Shown here piece after piece: positions 24,528-35,081 of a stretch of 64,000 nucleotides of DNA. The notes under the pieces are model-generated. The model was not told the DNA's origin, did not search any database, and was given only the letters and a program-made list of their open reading frames with translations. Within the stretch, counting starts at the first letter, position 1; each line of letters opens with the position of its first letter. The DNA is from Rhodoluna sp. (GTDB lineage Bacteria > Actinomycetota > Actinomycetes > Actinomycetales > Microbacteriaceae): the NCBI GenBank assembly GCA_024641985.1, contig JAHEBZ010000001.1:1-64000 (forward strand), given 5' to 3'. The position numbers and the translations under genes are program-made.

Positions 24528-25364
24528 ATGGGTATCCGTAAGTACAAGCCAACGACTCCTGGTCGTCGCGGTTCGTCGGTTTCAGATTTTGCTGAAATCA
24601 CCCGCTCAACCCCAGAGAAGTCGCTGCTCCGTCCACTAACCAAAACCGGTGGCCGCAACTCAGCTGGTCGCATCACCACTCGTCACATCGGTGGTGGCCA
24701 CAAGCGTCAATACCGCGTGATCGACTTCCGTCGTCACGACAAAGATGGCGTTCCAGCTACCGTTGCTCACATCGAGTACGACCCGAACCGTACCGCTAAC
24801 ATCGCTCTTCTGCACTATGCAGATGGCGAAAAGCGTTACATCATTGCGCCGAACAAGCTAAAGCAGGGCGACCGCATTGAGCAGGGTGCTGGTGCAGACA
24901 TCAAGCCGGGCAACGCTCTTCCATTGAAGAACATCCCGGTTGGTACCGTAATCCACGCAATCGAGCTAAAGCCAGGCGGCGGTGCCAAGATGGCCCGTTC
25001 AGCTGGTGCCTCAGTTCGCTTGGTTGCTAAGGATGGACCATACGCACAGCTTCGTCTACCATCTGGTGAAATCCGTAACGTAGACGCACGCTGCCGTGCA
25101 ACCGTTGGCGAAGTCGGCAACGCCGAGCAGTCAAACATCAACTGGGGTAAGGCTGGCCGCATGCGCTGGAAGGGCGTTCGCCCAACCGTTCGTGGTGTTG
25201 CTATGAACCCTGTTGATCACCCACACGGTGGTGGTGAAGGTAAGACCTCTGGTGGTCGTCACCCAGTAACCCCTTGGGGCCAGGCCGAAGGCCGCACCCG
25301 CAAGCAAAACCTTCCAAGCGACAAGCTCATTGTTCGTCGTCGTACCGTCGGCAAGAAGCGTTAG
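24528..25364 (+). CDS. rplB: 50S ribosomal protein L2
   Basis: The 278-residue product begins [14 protein letters not shown] and contains GGGHKRQYR and the C-terminal [17 protein letters not shown] loop needed for subunit association and peptidyl transfer. It has the normal length and a typical place in the S10 operon. Confidence 0.98.
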   Translation: MGIRKYKPTTPGRRGSSVSDFAEITRSTPEKSLLRPLTKTGGRNSAGRITTRHIGGGHKRQYRVIDFRRHDKDGVPATVAHIEYDPNRTANIALLHYADGEKRYIIAPNKLKQGDRIEQGAGADIKPGNALPLKNIPVGTVIHAIELKPGGGAKMARSAGASVRLVAKDGPYAQLRLPSGEIRNVDARCRATVGEVGNAEQSNINWGKAGRMRWKGVRPTVRGVAMNPVDHPHGGGEGKTSGGRHPVTPWGQAEGRTRKQNLPSDKLIVRRRTVGKKR

Positions 25365-25379
25365 TAGGAGTCTGAACAT

Positions 25380-25661
25380 ATGCCACGCAGTCTAAAGAAG
25401 GGTCCTTTCGTTGATGACCACCTTTTCAAGAAGGTAGCCAAGCAAAACGAAGCCGGAACCCAGAATGTGATCAAGACCTGGTCACGCCGCTCGATGATCG
25501 TTCCAGCAATGTTGGGTCACACCATCGCTGTTCACGACGGTCGCAAGCACATCCCTGTTTTCGTCACTGAGTCCATGATTGGGCACAAGCTAGGCGAATT
25601 CTCACCAACCCGCACCTTCCGTGGACACGTGAAGGACGACAAGAAGGGTCGCCGCAAGTAA
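25380..25661 (+). CDS. rpsS: 30S ribosomal protein S19
   Basis: The 93-residue product starts [15 protein letters not shown] and ends with the [16 protein letters not shown] region, both S19 hallmarks. It contacts S13 in the head of the small subunit. Confidence 0.98.
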   Translation: MPRSLKKGPFVDDHLFKKVAKQNEAGTQNVIKTWSRRSMIVPAMLGHTIAVHDGRKHIPVFVTESMIGHKLGEFSPTRTFRGHVKDDKKGRRK

Positions 25662-25690
25662 GCGGCGCCTGAAAGACGAGAGGAAAGACA

Positions 25691-26080
25691 ATGGAAGCAG
25701 TCGCACGTGTGCGCCACATCCGCGTCACCCCAATGAAGGCTCGCCGCGTCGTTAACCTGATCCGCGGAAAGCAGGCCTCAGAGGCCATGGCCATCCTGAA
25801 GTTCGCACCTCAGGCAGCCAGCGAGCCAATCTTCAAGCTAGTACAGGCAGCAGTTGCTAACGCTAAGGTCAAGGCCGACGCAAGCAACACCTTCCTCAAC
25901 GAGGACGACCTGTTCGTATCAGCAGCGTTTGTAGACGAGGGCACCACCCTGAAGAGGTTCCAGCCTCGTGCTCAGGGTCGCGCATTCCAGATCTTGAAGC
26001 GCACCAGCCACATCACTGTTGTGGTTGCAACTCCAGACGAGGTTGCTAACAAGGCAGCTGCTAAGAAAGGTGGCAACTAA
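25691..26080 (+). CDS. rplV: 50S ribosomal protein L22
   Basis: The 129-residue product has the L22 motif [11 protein letters not shown]-like ([18 protein letters not shown]) and the tunnel hairpin [20 protein letters not shown]. Its stop overlaps the rpsC start by one base. Confidence 0.98.
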   Translation: MEAVARVRHIRVTPMKARRVVNLIRGKQASEAMAILKFAPQAASEPIFKLVQAAVANAKVKADASNTFLNEDDLFVSAAFVDEGTTLKRFQPRAQGRAFQILKRTSHITVVVATPDEVANKAAAKKGGN

Positions 26081-26853
26081 TGGGTCAAAAAGTTAACCCA
26101 TACGGTTTCCGTCTAGGAATCACCACCGATCACGTATCGCGTTGGTTCTCTGACTCAACCAAAAAGGGTCAGCGTTACCAGGATTACGTAACCGAGGACA
26201 TCAAGGTTCGTGCACTTCTAACCAGCCGCCTAGACCGCGCTGGTGTCTCACGTGTTGAGATCGAGCGCACCCGTGACCGTGTTCGCGTTGACATCCACAC
26301 CGCTCGCCCAGGCCTAGTAATTGGCCGTCGTGGTGCAGAGGCTGAGGCAATCCGCGCAGACCTAGAGAAGCTAACCGGCAAGCAGATCCAGCTGAACATC
26401 CTTGAGGTTAAGAACCCAGAGATCGACGCACAGCTTGTTGCACAGGGTGTAGCAGAGCAGCTTGCAAGCCGCGTTGCTTTCCGTCGTGCAATGCGCAAGG
26501 GAATGCAGGGCGCAATGCGTCAGGGTGCAAAGGGTATCCGTATCCAGTGTGCCGGTCGTCTTGGCGGCGCTGAAATGTCTCGCTCAGAGTTCTACCGTGA
26601 AGGCCGTGTGCCTCTACACACCCTCCGTGCCAACATCGACTACGGTTTCTACGAAGCCAAGACCACCTTTGGTCGCATCGGTGTAAAGGTCTGGATCTAC
26701 AAGGGTGACATCACCAACAAGGAACTTGCTGTTCAGCAGGCAAACGCACCTAAGCGCCCAGAGCGCTCAGACCGCCCACGCCGCAACAACGATGCTCCTT
26801 CAGCAGCAGCTCCAGTGGCAGCAGCCCCTGCAGCAGAAAAGGTTGAGGCCTAA
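26080..26853 (+). CDS. rpsC: 30S ribosomal protein S3
   Basis: The 257-residue product begins [15 protein letters not shown], followed by a KH domain with [13 protein letters not shown] and the conserved C-terminal [10 protein letters not shown]. The last 35 or so residues form a Pro/Ala/Arg-rich tail ([13 protein letters not shown], then Ala runs), longer than the core family but common in actinobacteria. Confidence 0.98.
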   Translation: MGQKVNPYGFRLGITTDHVSRWFSDSTKKGQRYQDYVTEDIKVRALLTSRLDRAGVSRVEIERTRDRVRVDIHTARPGLVIGRRGAEAEAIRADLEKLTGKQIQLNILEVKNPEIDAQLVAQGVAEQLASRVAFRRAMRKGMQGAMRQGAKGIRIQCAGRLGGAEMSRSEFYREGRVPLHTLRANIDYGFYEAKTTFGRIGVKVWIYKGDITNKELAVQQANAPKRPERSDRPRRNNDAPSAAAPVAAAPAAEKVEA

Positions 26854-26855
26854 TC

Positions 26856-27275
26856 ATGTTGATTCCACGTCGCGTAAAGCACCGCAAGCAGCACCACCCG
26901 AAGCGTTCGGGTATTGCTTCTGGCGGAACCACCGTAGCTTTCGGTGAATACGGTATCCAGGCTCTAACTCCTGCATACGTAACCAACCGTCAGATCGAGT
27001 CTGCTCGTATCGCAATGACCCGTCACATCAAGCGTGGTGGAAAGGTATGGATCAACATCTATCCAGACCGTCCACTAACCAAGAAGCCAGCCGAAACCCG
27101 CATGGGTTCAGGTAAGGGTTCACCGGAGTGGTGGGTAGCAAACGTCAAGCCTGGCCGCGTGCTTTTCGAAGTAGCCGGTGTTAGCGAGCAGCTTGCTCGT
27201 GAGGCAATGACCCGCGCAATCCACAAGCTGCCTCTAAAGGCACGCATCATCAAGCGTGAAGAAGGTGACGCATAA
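26856..27275 (+). CDS. rplP: 50S ribosomal protein L16
   Basis: The 139-residue product begins [15 protein letters not shown] and contains [16 protein letters not shown], the L16 loop near the A site. It overlaps rpmC by one base. Confidence 0.98.
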   Translation: MLIPRRVKHRKQHHPKRSGIASGGTTVAFGEYGIQALTPAYVTNRQIESARIAMTRHIKRGGKVWINIYPDRPLTKKPAETRMGSGKGSPEWWVANVKPGRVLFEVAGVSEQLAREAMTRAIHKLPLKARIIKREEGDA

Positions 27276-27577
27276 TGGCGATCGGTTCAAAGAACCTACA
27301 GTCAACTGACCTCGACAAGATCGAAGATTCAGTATTGGTAGAAGAGCTAAAGAAGGCTCGTGAAGAGCTATTCAACCTACGTTTTCAGTCGGCCACCGGC
27401 CAGCTCGAAAGCCACGGTCGTCTACGTGCCGTAAAGCGCGACATTGCTCGTATCTACACCATCATCCGTGAGCGTGAGCTCGGCATTCGTGCAGTTCCAA
27501 CTGCTGCGGCCGCCAAGCCAGCTACCAAGGCTAAGAAGGCAGAGTCAACTGACGCTGCTGCCACCGAGGAGGCATAA
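27275..27577 (+). CDS. rpmC: 50S ribosomal protein L29 with C-terminal extension
   Basis: The core with [23 protein letters not shown] and [16 protein letters not shown] ends near residue 70. The remaining 30 residues are an Ala/Lys/Thr-rich then acidic tail ([21 protein letters not shown]), making 100 residues against roughly 65-80 for the usual family. The core sits near the tunnel exit. Confidence 0.95.
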   Translation: MAIGSKNLQSTDLDKIEDSVLVEELKKAREELFNLRFQSATGQLESHGRLRAVKRDIARIYTIIRERELGIRAVPTAAAAKPATKAKKAESTDAAATEEA

Positions 27578-27579
27578 CA

Positions 27580-27876
27580 ATGGCTGAGAAGAAGACTAAC
27601 GTCGAGGCTCCAGCAGTTGCAGACGAGCGCGGTCACCGCAAGACTCGTCGCGGCTATGTTGTCAGCGACAAGATGGACAAGACCATCGTTGTAGAGGTTG
27701 AAGACCGCGTAAAGCACCCGCTTTACGGCAAGGTTATTCGCCGCTCAACCAAGGTCAAGGCTCACGATGAGCTAAACGCTGCAGGCATCGGAGACCTCGT
27801 TGTTATCAACGAGACCCGTCCACTTTCAGCAACCAAGAACTGGCGCCTAGTCGAAATCGTCGAAAAGGCCAAGTAA
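27580..27876 (+). CDS. rpsQ: 30S ribosomal protein S17
   Basis: The 98-residue product has the S17 core [27 protein letters not shown] after a short N-terminal extension. It is the last gene of the S10 operon, two bases after rpmC. Confidence 0.97.
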   Translation: MAEKKTNVEAPAVADERGHRKTRRGYVVSDKMDKTIVVEVEDRVKHPLYGKVIRRSTKVKAHDELNAAGIGDLVVINETRPLSATKNWRLVEIVEKAK

Positions 27877-27888
27877 TCACCCCTCGAT

Positions 27889-27907
27889 CACCCGTCGGTA
27901 ATGGGTG
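27889..27907 (+). other. Small hairpin between S10 and spc operons
   Basis: CACCC and GGGTG can pair around a nine-base loop in the 53-bp gap between rpsQ and rplN. It is weak and lacks a T run, so it is not a convincing terminator; the two operons may be read through. Confidence 0.3.
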
Positions 27908-27929
27908 TTCGTATAACAAGGAGTAAAAA

Positions 27930-28298
27930 ATGCTTCAACAGGAATCCAGATGTAAGGTTGCCGACAACACCGGCGCCAAAGAAATCTTGGTTATCCGTGT
28001 TCTTGGCGGCTCAAAGCGCCGCTACGCGGGCCTAGGCGACCTAGTCGTTGCCACCGTCAAAGACGCAATTCCTGGCGGCAACGTCAAGAAGGGTGATGTC
28101 GTTAAGGCTGTCATCGTGCGCACCAAGAAAGAGACCCGTCGTCCAGATGGCTCTTACATCAAGTTCGACGAGAACGCTGCTGTGATCATCAAGAAGGATG
28201 GCGAGCCTCAGGGTACCCGCATCTTCGGTCCAGTTGGCCGCGAGCTTCGTGACAAGAAGTTCATGAAGATCATCTCGCTAGCACCGGAGGTTATTTAA
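27930..28298 (+). CDS. rplN: 50S ribosomal protein L14
   Basis: The 122-residue product starts [18 protein letters not shown] and ends with [15 protein letters not shown], typical of L14. First gene of the spc operon, with an AAGGAG ribosome site. Confidence 0.98.
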   Translation: MLQQESRCKVADNTGAKEILVIRVLGGSKRRYAGLGDLVVATVKDAIPGGNVKKGDVVKAVIVRTKKETRRPDGSYIKFDENAAVIIKKDGEPQGTRIFGPVGRELRDKKFMKIISLAPEVI

Positions 28299-28300
28299 TC

Positions 28301-28660
28301 ATGGCGACCATCAAAAAGGGCGACACCGTAGTAGTCATCACTGGCCGCAAGCAGGCTAAGGGCGGCGACCGCGGAAAGACCGGTACCGTTCTTGCCGTAA
28401 ACAAGGAAACCAACCGCGTTCTAGTCGAGGGCATCAACCTAATCACCAAGCACACCAAGGTTGGCCAGACCGACCGCGGCACCAAGACTGGTGGCATTGA
28501 GGTTGTTGAAGCTTCGATTCACATTTCAAACGTTGCTCTGGTTGACCCATCAACCAAGAAGCCAACCCGTATCGGTGCTCGTCTAGAGACCAAAACCGTA
28601 AACGGCGTTAAGAAGACTGTTCGCGTTCGCATCGCGAAGCGCTCAGGTAAGGACATCTAA
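28301..28660 (+). CDS. rplX: 50S ribosomal protein L24
   Basis: The 119-residue product has the KOW motif at the N-terminus ([21 protein letters not shown]) and the EASIHISNV strand. It starts two bases after rplN and overlaps rplE by one base. Confidence 0.97.
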   Translation: MATIKKGDTVVVITGRKQAKGGDRGKTGTVLAVNKETNRVLVEGINLITKHTKVGQTDRGTKTGGIEVVEASIHISNVALVDPSTKKPTRIGARLETKTVNGVKKTVRVRIAKRSGKDI

Positions 28661-29238
28661 TGGCTGACAAGAAGACTGCTCCAGCAGCTAAGGCGCTTCC
28701 ACGCCTAAAGGCTCAGTACCGCGCCGAAATCGCCGCGGAACTTGCTAAGGAATTCGGTTTCACCAACCCTCACCAGGTTCCAAACCTGACCAAGATCGTT
28801 GTGAACATGGGTGTCGGAGACGCCGCTAAAGATGGCAAGCTCATCGATGGTGCCGTAAAGGACCTAACCGCAATCACCGGTCAGAAGCCACAGGTTAACT
28901 TGGCTCGCAAGTCAATCGCGCAGTTCAAGCTTCGCGAAGGCCAGGCCATCGGTGCTCACGTAACTCTTCGTGGCGACCGCATGTGGGAGTTCCTAGACCG
29001 TCTACTATCACTTGCTCTTCCTCGCATCCGCGACTTCCGCGGCTTGAGCGACCAGCAGTTCGATGGCAACGGTAACTACACCTTTGGTCTCTCAGAGCAG
29101 AACGTGTTCCACGAGATCAACCAAGACAACATCGACCGCTCACGTGGTATGGACATCACTGTCGTTACCACCGCAAGCAACAACGATGAGGGCCGTGCGC
29201 TTCTAAAGGCACTTGGCTTCCCGTTCAAGACCAACTAA
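28660..29238 (+). CDS. rplE: 50S ribosomal protein L5
   Basis: The 192-residue product contains [37 protein letters not shown] in two blocks, and the [11 protein letters not shown] segment. It binds 5S rRNA. The next gene is rpsH; no S14 gene lies between, unlike in many bacteria. The 67-bp gap holds an imperfect CCAG-CCG/CGG-CTGG hairpin. Confidence 0.98.
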   Translation: MADKKTAPAAKALPRLKAQYRAEIAAELAKEFGFTNPHQVPNLTKIVVNMGVGDAAKDGKLIDGAVKDLTAITGQKPQVNLARKSIAQFKLREGQAIGAHVTLRGDRMWEFLDRLLSLALPRIRDFRGLSDQQFDGNGNYTFGLSEQNVFHEINQDNIDRSRGMDITVVTTASNNDEGRALLKALGFPFKTN

Positions 29239-29305
29239 TAAAAGAAATCGGTAAGGTCCAGCCGCTTGTAAACGGCCTGGATACCTCCGAGGAAGGTGCA
29301 ACACC

Positions 29306-29704
29306 ATGACAATGACAGATCCGGTAGCAGATTTTCTGACCCGGCTTCGCAACGCAAACTCTGCGTACCACGAGTCGGTTAGCCTGCCTTACAGCAAGCT
29401 AAAGGCCAACATCGCAGAGATCCTCAAGTCTGAGGGTTACGTAGCAAGCATCAAGATTGAAGACGCAGAGGTCGGCAAGACCCTAAGCGTTGAGCTAAAG
29501 TACGGCCCAAACCGCGAGCGTTCAATCGCTGGCATCAAGCGTGTTTCAAAGCCTGGTCTTCGCGTTTACGCAAAGTCAACCGAGCTTCCACGCGTATTGG
29601 GCGGCCTTGGCATCGCAATCCTGTCCACCTCATCCGGTCTACTAACTGACCGTCAGGCTGCCAAGAAGGGAGTAGGCGGAGAAGTCCTCGCCTACGTTTG
29701 GTAA
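29306..29704 (+). CDS. rpsH: 30S ribosomal protein S8
   Basis: The 132-residue product begins [19 protein letters not shown] and ends with [22 protein letters not shown], in the S8 pattern. S8 represses the spc operon in E. coli; no such site was identified here. ATG 29312 is an alternative start two codons in. Confidence 0.98.
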   Translation: MTMTDPVADFLTRLRNANSAYHESVSLPYSKLKANIAEILKSEGYVASIKIEDAEVGKTLSVELKYGPNRERSIAGIKRVSKPGLRVYAKSTELPRVLGGLGIAILSTSSGLLTDRQAAKKGVGGEVLAYVW

Positions 29705-29710
29705 TCATAG

Positions 29711-30247
29711 ATGTCACGTATTGGTAGATTGCCGATTCCGGTTCCAGCCGGCGTCGAAGTAAAGATTGACGGAAACGTTGTAACAGTCACGGGCTCAAAG
29801 GGCACCCTGACCCACACCGTTCCAGCACCGATCACCGCTGCAGTAGAGGGCGACAGCATTGTCGTTACTCGCCCTGACGACGAGCGTGTTTCACGTTCAC
29901 TTCACGGTCTAACTCGCACCTTGATCGCAAACAACATCCAGGGTGTTACAAACGGCTTCACCAAGGGTCTCGAGATCGTTGGAACCGGTTACCGCGTAAC
30001 TGCAAAGGGCTCAGACATTGAGTTCGCGCTTGGTTACTCGCACCCAATCTTGGTGCAGGCTCCTGCCGGCATCACTTTCACCGTTGAGGGCAACACCAAG
30101 GTCAGCGTGTCGGGTATCGACAAGCAGGCTGTTGGTGAGGTTGCCGCAAACCTACGCAAGCTACGCAAGCCAGAGCCTTACAAGGGCAAGGGCGTTCGCT
30201 ATGCAGGCGAGGTAGTTCGCCGCAAGGCCGGAAAGAGTGGTAAGTAA
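29711..30247 (+). CDS. rplF: 50S ribosomal protein L6
   Basis: The 178-residue product starts [15 protein letters not shown] and ends with [24 protein letters not shown], diagnostic of L6. It is located next to the sarcin-ricin loop in the ribosome. Confidence 0.98.
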   Translation: MSRIGRLPIPVPAGVEVKIDGNVVTVTGSKGTLTHTVPAPITAAVEGDSIVVTRPDDERVSRSLHGLTRTLIANNIQGVTNGFTKGLEIVGTGYRVTAKGSDIEFALGYSHPILVQAPAGITFTVEGNTKVSVSGIDKQAVGEVAANLRKLRKPEPYKGKGVRYAGEVVRRKAGKSGK

Positions 30248-30249
30248 TC

Positions 30250-30627
30250 ATGGGTCTAACTACTAGAACCCGCGGCAAGAGCAAGGCTGCTGCACGTACC
30301 CGTCGTCACCTACGTCTTCGCAAGAAGATCTCAGGCACCGGCCTACGTCCACGCTTGGTCGTAACCCGCTCGGCACGCCACGTATTCGTTCAGGTTGTCG
30401 ATGACACCAAGGGCATTACCCTTGCGTCAGCATCAACCATGGAAGCGAACTTCCGTTCATCAAAGGACGACAAGTCGGCTAAGTCGAAGGCTGTTGGTCT
30501 GCTTGTTGCAGAGCGCGCTAAGGCTGCTGGCATCTCAGAGGTTATCTTCGACCGTGGCGGTAACAAGTACGCCGGTCGTGTTGCAGCTATCGCAGATGGC
30601 GCACGCGAGGGTGGGTTGGTCCTCTAA
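30250..30627 (+). CDS. rplR: 50S ribosomal protein L18
   Basis: The 125-residue product has an Arg-rich N-terminus ([15 protein letters not shown]) and the [22 protein letters not shown]-terminus of L18, a 5S rRNA binder. It overlaps rpsE by one base. Confidence 0.97.
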   Translation: MGLTTRTRGKSKAAARTRRHLRLRKKISGTGLRPRLVVTRSARHVFVQVVDDTKGITLASASTMEANFRSSKDDKSAKSKAVGLLVAERAKAAGISEVIFDRGGNKYAGRVAAIADGAREGGLVL

Positions 30628-31292
30628 TGACTGAGAACAAGGAGCAAAAGTTGTCAACTGAGTCAACTGAGGCAGCAACCACTGTTGTTGCAGAAGCGAC
30701 AGGCACCGACGAGCGCGAAGCACGCCGTGGTTCACGTGAGCGTGGCCCACGCAACGAGCGTCGCGACCGCGAAGAGAAGAAGAGCGAGTTCCTAGAGCGC
30801 GTTGTCACCATCAACCGTGTTTCAAAGGTTGTTAAGGGTGGTCGCCGCTTTAGCTTCACCGCTCTAGTAGTTGTCGGTGACGGCAACGGTCTAGTGGGCG
30901 TCGGCTACGGCAAGTCAAAAGAAGTACCTTCAGCTATTGCTAAGGGTGTCGAAGAGGCAAAGAAGAACTTCTTCCGCGTTCCTCGCATCGCAAGCACCAT
31001 TCCTCACCCAGTTCAGGGCGAGGCAGCTGCTGGTGTAGTTCTTCTTCGCCCAGCTGCAGCTGGTACCGGTGTTATCGCCGGTGGTCCAGTTCGTGCAGTT
31101 CTTGAGTGTGCAGGCATCCACGACGTTCTTTCGAAGTCGTTGGGTTCTTCAAACACCATCAACATCGTTCACGCCACCATTGAGGCACTGCGCATGCTCG
31201 AAGAGCCAGCAGCAGTTGCAGCACGTCGTGGCCTAAGCATCGAAGAAGTTGCTCCGGCAGGTCTTCTTCGCCAGCAGAAGGCAGGTGCCTAA
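30627..31292 (+). CDS. rpsE: 30S ribosomal protein S5 with charged N-terminal extension
   Basis: The S5 core ([48 protein letters not shown]) occupies residues from about 55 onward. The first 50 residues are acidic then Arg-rich ([18 protein letters not shown]), giving 221 residues in all. It overlaps rpmD by one base. Confidence 0.98.
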   Translation: MTENKEQKLSTESTEAATTVVAEATGTDEREARRGSRERGPRNERRDREEKKSEFLERVVTINRVSKVVKGGRRFSFTALVVVGDGNGLVGVGYGKSKEVPSAIAKGVEEAKKNFFRVPRIASTIPHPVQGEAAAGVVLLRPAAAGTGVIAGGPVRAVLECAGIHDVLSKSLGSSNTINIVHATIEALRMLEEPAAVAARRGLSIEEVAPAGLLRQQKAGA

Positions 31293-31477
31293 TGGCTACT
31301 AGTCTCAAAGTAACTCAGATCAAGAGTGCTATCGGCAACAAGCCAAACCAGCGCGAGACTCTTCGCACCCTGGGCCTAAAGCGCATCGGCGACATCATTG
31401 TTAAAGATGACAGCCTTTCGGTTCGTGGCATGGTTCGCACCGTTGCACACCTAGTAAAGGTTGAGGAGATCAACTAA
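31292..31477 (+). CDS. rpmD: 50S ribosomal protein L30
   Basis: The 61-residue product has the L30 pattern [20 protein letters not shown] and LGLKRIGD. Overlaps of one base with both rpsE and rplO show tight coupling. Confidence 0.97.
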   Translation: MATSLKVTQIKSAIGNKPNQRETLRTLGLKRIGDIIVKDDSLSVRGMVRTVAHLVKVEEIN

Positions 31478-32121
31478 TGGCTGAAGAGAAGAAGGCCCCT
31501 GCAAAGGCTGCCGCTCCTAAGACTGCTGCCCCAAAGGCAGCCGCAAAAACTACCGCTGCAAAGGCTGCGCCAGCTAAGGCTGCTGCTCCTAAGGCTGCTG
31601 CCGAAGAGAAAGAAGCCAAGGCGCCAGCTAAGGCTGCTGCTCCAAAGGCTGCTGCTAAGGCTGCCGCTCCTGCAGAAAAGGTAAACGTACTCAAGCTGCA
31701 CCACCTACGTCCAGCTCCTGGATCAAAGAAAGACCGCACTCGTGTTGGTCGTGGTGAAGCATCTAAGGGTAAGACCGCTGGTCGTGGTACCAAGGGTACT
31801 AAGGCTCGTTACCAGGTTCGCCCTGGCTTCGAAGGTGGTGGCGTGCGTCTAGTTATGCGCACTCCAAAGCTTCGTGGTTTCAAGAACCCATTCCGCGTTG
31901 AATACCAGGTTGTAAACGTTGAGAAGCTAGCCGAGCTTTACCCTATGGGTGGAGACGTGACCGTAGCCGATCTAGTGCTAAAGGGTGCAGTTCGCAAGAA
32001 CGAGCCTGTAAAGGTGCTTGGCGATGGCGACATCTCGGTTAAACTCAATGTCAGCGTTGACAAGATCTCTGAGTCTGCAAAGACCAAGATCGTCGCCGCT
32101 GGTGGCTCGGTTAACGACTAG
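31477..32121 (+). CDS. rplO: 50S ribosomal protein L15 with long Ala/Lys/Pro N-terminal tail
   Basis: The L15 core begins near residue 68 ([17 protein letters not shown], then [20 protein letters not shown]) and is normal. Before it lie about 67 residues built from repeats of the form (P)[10 protein letters not shown] with a few acidic breaks, giving 214 residues against about 150 usual. The composition resembles the basic tails of actinobacterial HU and of histone H1. The tail is in frame, follows directly on rpmD by one overlapping base, and has no alternative start near the core, so it appears genuine. Confidence 0.96.
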   Translation: MAEEKKAPAKAAAPKTAAPKAAAKTTAAKAAPAKAAAPKAAAEEKEAKAPAKAAAPKAAAKAAAPAEKVNVLKLHHLRPAPGSKKDRTRVGRGEASKGKTAGRGTKGTKARYQVRPGFEGGGVRLVMRTPKLRGFKNPFRVEYQVVNVEKLAELYPMGGDVTVADLVLKGAVRKNEPVKVLGDGDISVKLNVSVDKISESAKTKIVAAGGSVND

Positions 32122-32156
32122 TCACCGACTAGTCCTTAAAAGCCAGGAGGCTTAAG

Positions 32157-33470
32157 TTGCTTAGCGCTATTGTTCGTGCATTCCGCACCCCGGACCTGCG
32201 TAACAAGCTTGCTTTCACGCTTGCGATCGTTGCCATCTTCCGTTTGGGCTCGTTTATACCTGCCCCATTCGTTGACTATGGCAACGTTCAAAAGTGTCTA
32301 GCACAGACCCAGAACACCAGCGGGCTCTATGAGCTCGTCAACCTGTTCTCTGGTGGCGCTTTGCTTCAGCTCTCCATCTTCGCGCTGGGAATCATGCCAT
32401 ACATCACGGCATCGATCATTACCCAGCTGCTTCGCGTGGTTATTCCGCGCTTCGAAGCTCTTTATAAAGAGGGCGCATCGGGCCAGGCAACTCTGACCCA
32501 GTACACCCGCTACCTAACCATTGCGCTAGGTCTGCTTCAGTCAACAACCCTCATCGCTGTTGCCCGCCAGGGTGCACTATTTGGCGCCGACTGTGTGCTT
32601 CCAATCCTCACCGATTCATCACCACTTGCCGTGGCGTTGATGGTTATCACCATGACAGCCGGCACCGGCCTAATCATGTGGATGGGTGAGCTCATCACCG
32701 AGCGCGGTGTTGGTAACGGCATGTCGCTACTTATCTTCACCTCAATCGCAGCCAAGTTCCCAGCATCTTTGTTTGGCATTGCAAACACCAAGAGCATTGA
32801 AACCTTGCTTCTGGTTCTAGCCGTTGGCGTGCTTGTGGTTGGCCTTGTTATTTTGGTCGAGCAGTCACAGCGCCGCATCCCGGTTCAATATGCCAAGCGC
32901 ATGGTTGGCCGTCGCACCTACGGTGGTCAAAACACCTACATCCCAATCAAGGTCAACATGGCCGGCGTTGTGCCAGTCATCTTTGCATCTTCATTGCTTT
33001 ACTTGCCAGCGCTGATTGCGCAGTTCAACCAGCCAGATGCAAATGGCAAGGTTGCCGACTGGGTTACCTGGGTTTCGAACTACCTAACCAAGGGCGATCA
33101 CCCGTTCTACATGGCGTTGTATTTCTTCCTAATCCTGGGCTTCACCTACTTCTACGTAGCTATCACCTTCAACCCAGAAGAGGTTAGCGAAAACATGAAG
33201 AAATACGGTGGCTTCATTCCGGGCATCCGCGCCGGTCGCCCAACCACCGAATTCCTTGAGTTCGTGCTCAGCCGCATCACCTTCCCGGGTGCAATCTACT
33301 TGGGTCTAATCGCCTTGATTCCGCTAGTGGCGTTCTCGCTAATCGGTGCCAACCAAGATTTCCCATTCGGTGGAACCTCGATCCTCATCATCGTTGGTGT
33401 TGGTCTTGAAACCGTCAAGCAGATCAACGCACAGATGCAGCAGCGCAACTACGAAGGCCTACTGAAGTGA
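32157..33470 (+). CDS. secY: Preprotein translocase subunit SecY
   Basis: The 437-residue, ten-TM protein starts MLSAIVRAFRTPDLRNKLAFTLAI and includes GIMPYITASIITQLL and the GGFIPGIRAGRPT loop. It is the channel of the Sec translocon. Start is TTG 32157 preceded by the strong ribosome site AGGAGG seven bases upstream. The stop overlaps adk (GTGA). Confidence 0.98.
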   Translation: MLSAIVRAFRTPDLRNKLAFTLAIVAIFRLGSFIPAPFVDYGNVQKCLAQTQNTSGLYELVNLFSGGALLQLSIFALGIMPYITASIITQLLRVVIPRFEALYKEGASGQATLTQYTRYLTIALGLLQSTTLIAVARQGALFGADCVLPILTDSSPLAVALMVITMTAGTGLIMWMGELITERGVGNGMSLLIFTSIAAKFPASLFGIANTKSIETLLLVLAVGVLVVGLVILVEQSQRRIPVQYAKRMVGRRTYGGQNTYIPIKVNMAGVVPVIFASSLLYLPALIAQFNQPDANGKVADWVTWVSNYLTKGDHPFYMALYFFLILGFTYFYVAITFNPEEVSENMKKYGGFIPGIRAGRPTTEFLEFVLSRITFPGAIYLGLIALIPLVAFSLIGANQDFPFGGTSILIIVGVGLETVKQINAQMQQRNYEGLLK

Positions 33471-34054
33471 CCCGCCTGCTCTTGATTGGCGCCCCTGGCG
33501 CTGGCAAGGGAACCCAGGCTGAAAAGCTTTCTGAGGCATTCGGAATCCCTGCAATTTCAACCGGAGACATCTTTCGCCACAACGTAAAGAATGAAACCGA
33601 CCTTGGCAAGCAGGCGAAGGCGTTCATGGATCGCGGCGAGTATGTTCCTGACTCACTCACCAACGCCCTGGTTCGCGACCGCCTTTCACACCAAGATGCA
33701 GAAACTGGCTTTTTGCTAGATGGCTACCCTCGCACCGCAGATCAGGTTGTTGAACTCGACGACATTCTTGCAGCGCAGGGCACCAAAATGGATGTGGTTG
33801 TTCAGCTAACCGCCGACACCGATGAGGTTGTGCGCCGCTTGCTAAACCGTGCACTCGAGCAGGGCCGCGCAGACGACACCGAAGATGTTATTCGCCGCCG
33901 CCTAGAGGTTTATGAAGAGCAAACTGCCCCACTAACGAGTGTTTACGCGCAGCGCGGCTTGGTTGTAATGATCGACGGTCTTGGCGAGGTTGCCGAGGTT
34001 ACCGGCCGCATTCTTGAGGCGCTCGACGCTCGCGGCTTGACCCCGGGTCTCTAA
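33467..34054 (+). CDS. adk: Adenylate kinase
   Basis: The 195-residue protein has the P-loop GAPGAGKGTQAEKL, the AMP-binding ISTGDIFRHNV and LDGYPRTADQV segments, and a short lid without zinc cysteines. It interconverts AMP, ADP and ATP. Start is GTG 33467 inside the secY stop. It lies before map as in most actinobacteria. Confidence 0.97.
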   Translation: MTRLLLIGAPGAGKGTQAEKLSEAFGIPAISTGDIFRHNVKNETDLGKQAKAFMDRGEYVPDSLTNALVRDRLSHQDAETGFLLDGYPRTADQVVELDDILAAQGTKMDVVVQLTADTDEVVRRLLNRALEQGRADDTEDVIRRRLEVYEEQTAPLTSVYAQRGLVVMIDGLGEVAEVTGRILEALDARGLTPGL

Positions 34055-34066
34055 CAACTCGCCTCC

Positions 34067-34909
34067 ATGTCACGTCACGGCTTTGAGCTCAAAACCAATG
34101 AGCAAATAATTTTGATGCGCCAGGCCGGTTTGGCAACCGCCGCAGGCCTAGATGCAATTCGCAAGCTAATTGCGCCAGGCATAACAACTCTCGAATTAGA
34201 TAAAGCCGCCGATGATGCCATTCGTGCGCATGGCGGCCACTCAAACTTTCAGCTTGTCGAGGGCTATAAGCACACCATTTGCGCATCGGTAAACGATGAG
34301 GTTGTGCACGGAATTCCTGGTTCACGAGTTTTGCAGCCCGGCGATATTGTTTCGGTCGACTGCGGCGCCGAAATTGGCGAGTGGAACGGCGACTCGGCGG
34401 TTACCTTTATTGTTGCCGGGGGAGACCCCGAGGTTGTCGCGAAGCGTCAGTTGCTAAGCGACATCACCGAACAATCGCTTTGGGTTGGCATTGCCGCCTT
34501 GGCTAAGGCCGAGCATTTGAACGAGGTTGGCCGAGCGATCGAAGCCTATGTTGAAAGCCAAGAAATTGAGCACCGAAGCAAATTTGGCATTCTCGAAGAC
34601 TATGTTGGCCACGGCATTGGCAGATCGATGCACGAAGACCCGCCGGTTTATAACTATGGCATTCGCGACAAGGGCCCCAAGGTTGTGCCCGGCCTATGCG
34701 TTGCCATCGAACCAATGATCACCAATGGCTCTGCTAAGACCAAGATTTTGGCTGATGGCTGGACAGTCTCGGCAAAAGACGGCTCAGATGCCTCGCACTG
34801 GGAGCACTCGGTTGCTGTGCACCACAAAGGAATTTGGGTGCTCACCGAACCAGATGGTGGGCTCGCAAAGTTAGCTCAATTCGGTGTGACTCCGGTCGCA
34901 CTTAGTTAG
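34067..34909 (+). CDS. map: Methionine aminopeptidase, type I
   Basis: The 280-residue protein contains all metal ligand blocks: the two Asp in SVDCGAEIGEWNGDSAVTF, His in GHGIGRSMHE, Glu in AIEPMI and Glu in HWEHSVAVH. It removes initiator Met from nascent chains in the cytoplasm. It follows adk by 12 bases. Confidence 0.96.
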   Translation: MSRHGFELKTNEQIILMRQAGLATAAGLDAIRKLIAPGITTLELDKAADDAIRAHGGHSNFQLVEGYKHTICASVNDEVVHGIPGSRVLQPGDIVSVDCGAEIGEWNGDSAVTFIVAGGDPEVVAKRQLLSDITEQSLWVGIAALAKAEHLNEVGRAIEAYVESQEIEHRSKFGILEDYVGHGIGRSMHEDPPVYNYGIRDKGPKVVPGLCVAIEPMITNGSAKTKILADGWTVSAKDGSDASHWEHSVAVHHKGIWVLTEPDGGLAKLAQFGVTPVALS

Positions 34910-35003
34910 AGGGCGGCAGCCAGCCCGGTTCGGTTGGTTGTGGCAAAATCTTGGACTACCAATATTTCGGTATTTCGTCTAGGATTGGAACTCGGTGTTT
35001 CTA

Positions 35004-35041
35004 CACGCATTCCCTAATCGCAAGATTGGTTTTTTTGCGTG
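35004..35041 (+). other. Stem-loop with T run before infA
   Basis: CACGCA (35004-35009) can pair with TGCGTG (35036-35041), enclosing a smaller CTAATC-GCAA-GATTGG hairpin followed by a run of seven T. It could act as a weak terminator or leader attenuator between map and infA. Confidence 0.45.
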
Positions 35042-35081
35042 CGCTCGTAATGCCGAATTAGTTGAAGCAGATAAGTGAGTT

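Noticed and set aside
29239-29305. Missed rpsN (S14) gene between rplE and rpsH
   Set aside because: The gap is 67 bp and contains no S14-like reading frame.
31490-31680. Tandem DNA repeat or CRISPR-like array
   Set aside because: The repetition is codon-level in an in-frame Ala/Lys/Pro stretch, with no spacers.
31470-31793. Ala/Phe/Gly-rich minus-strand ORF
   Set aside because: It is the antisense shadow of the L15 Ala/Lys repeats.
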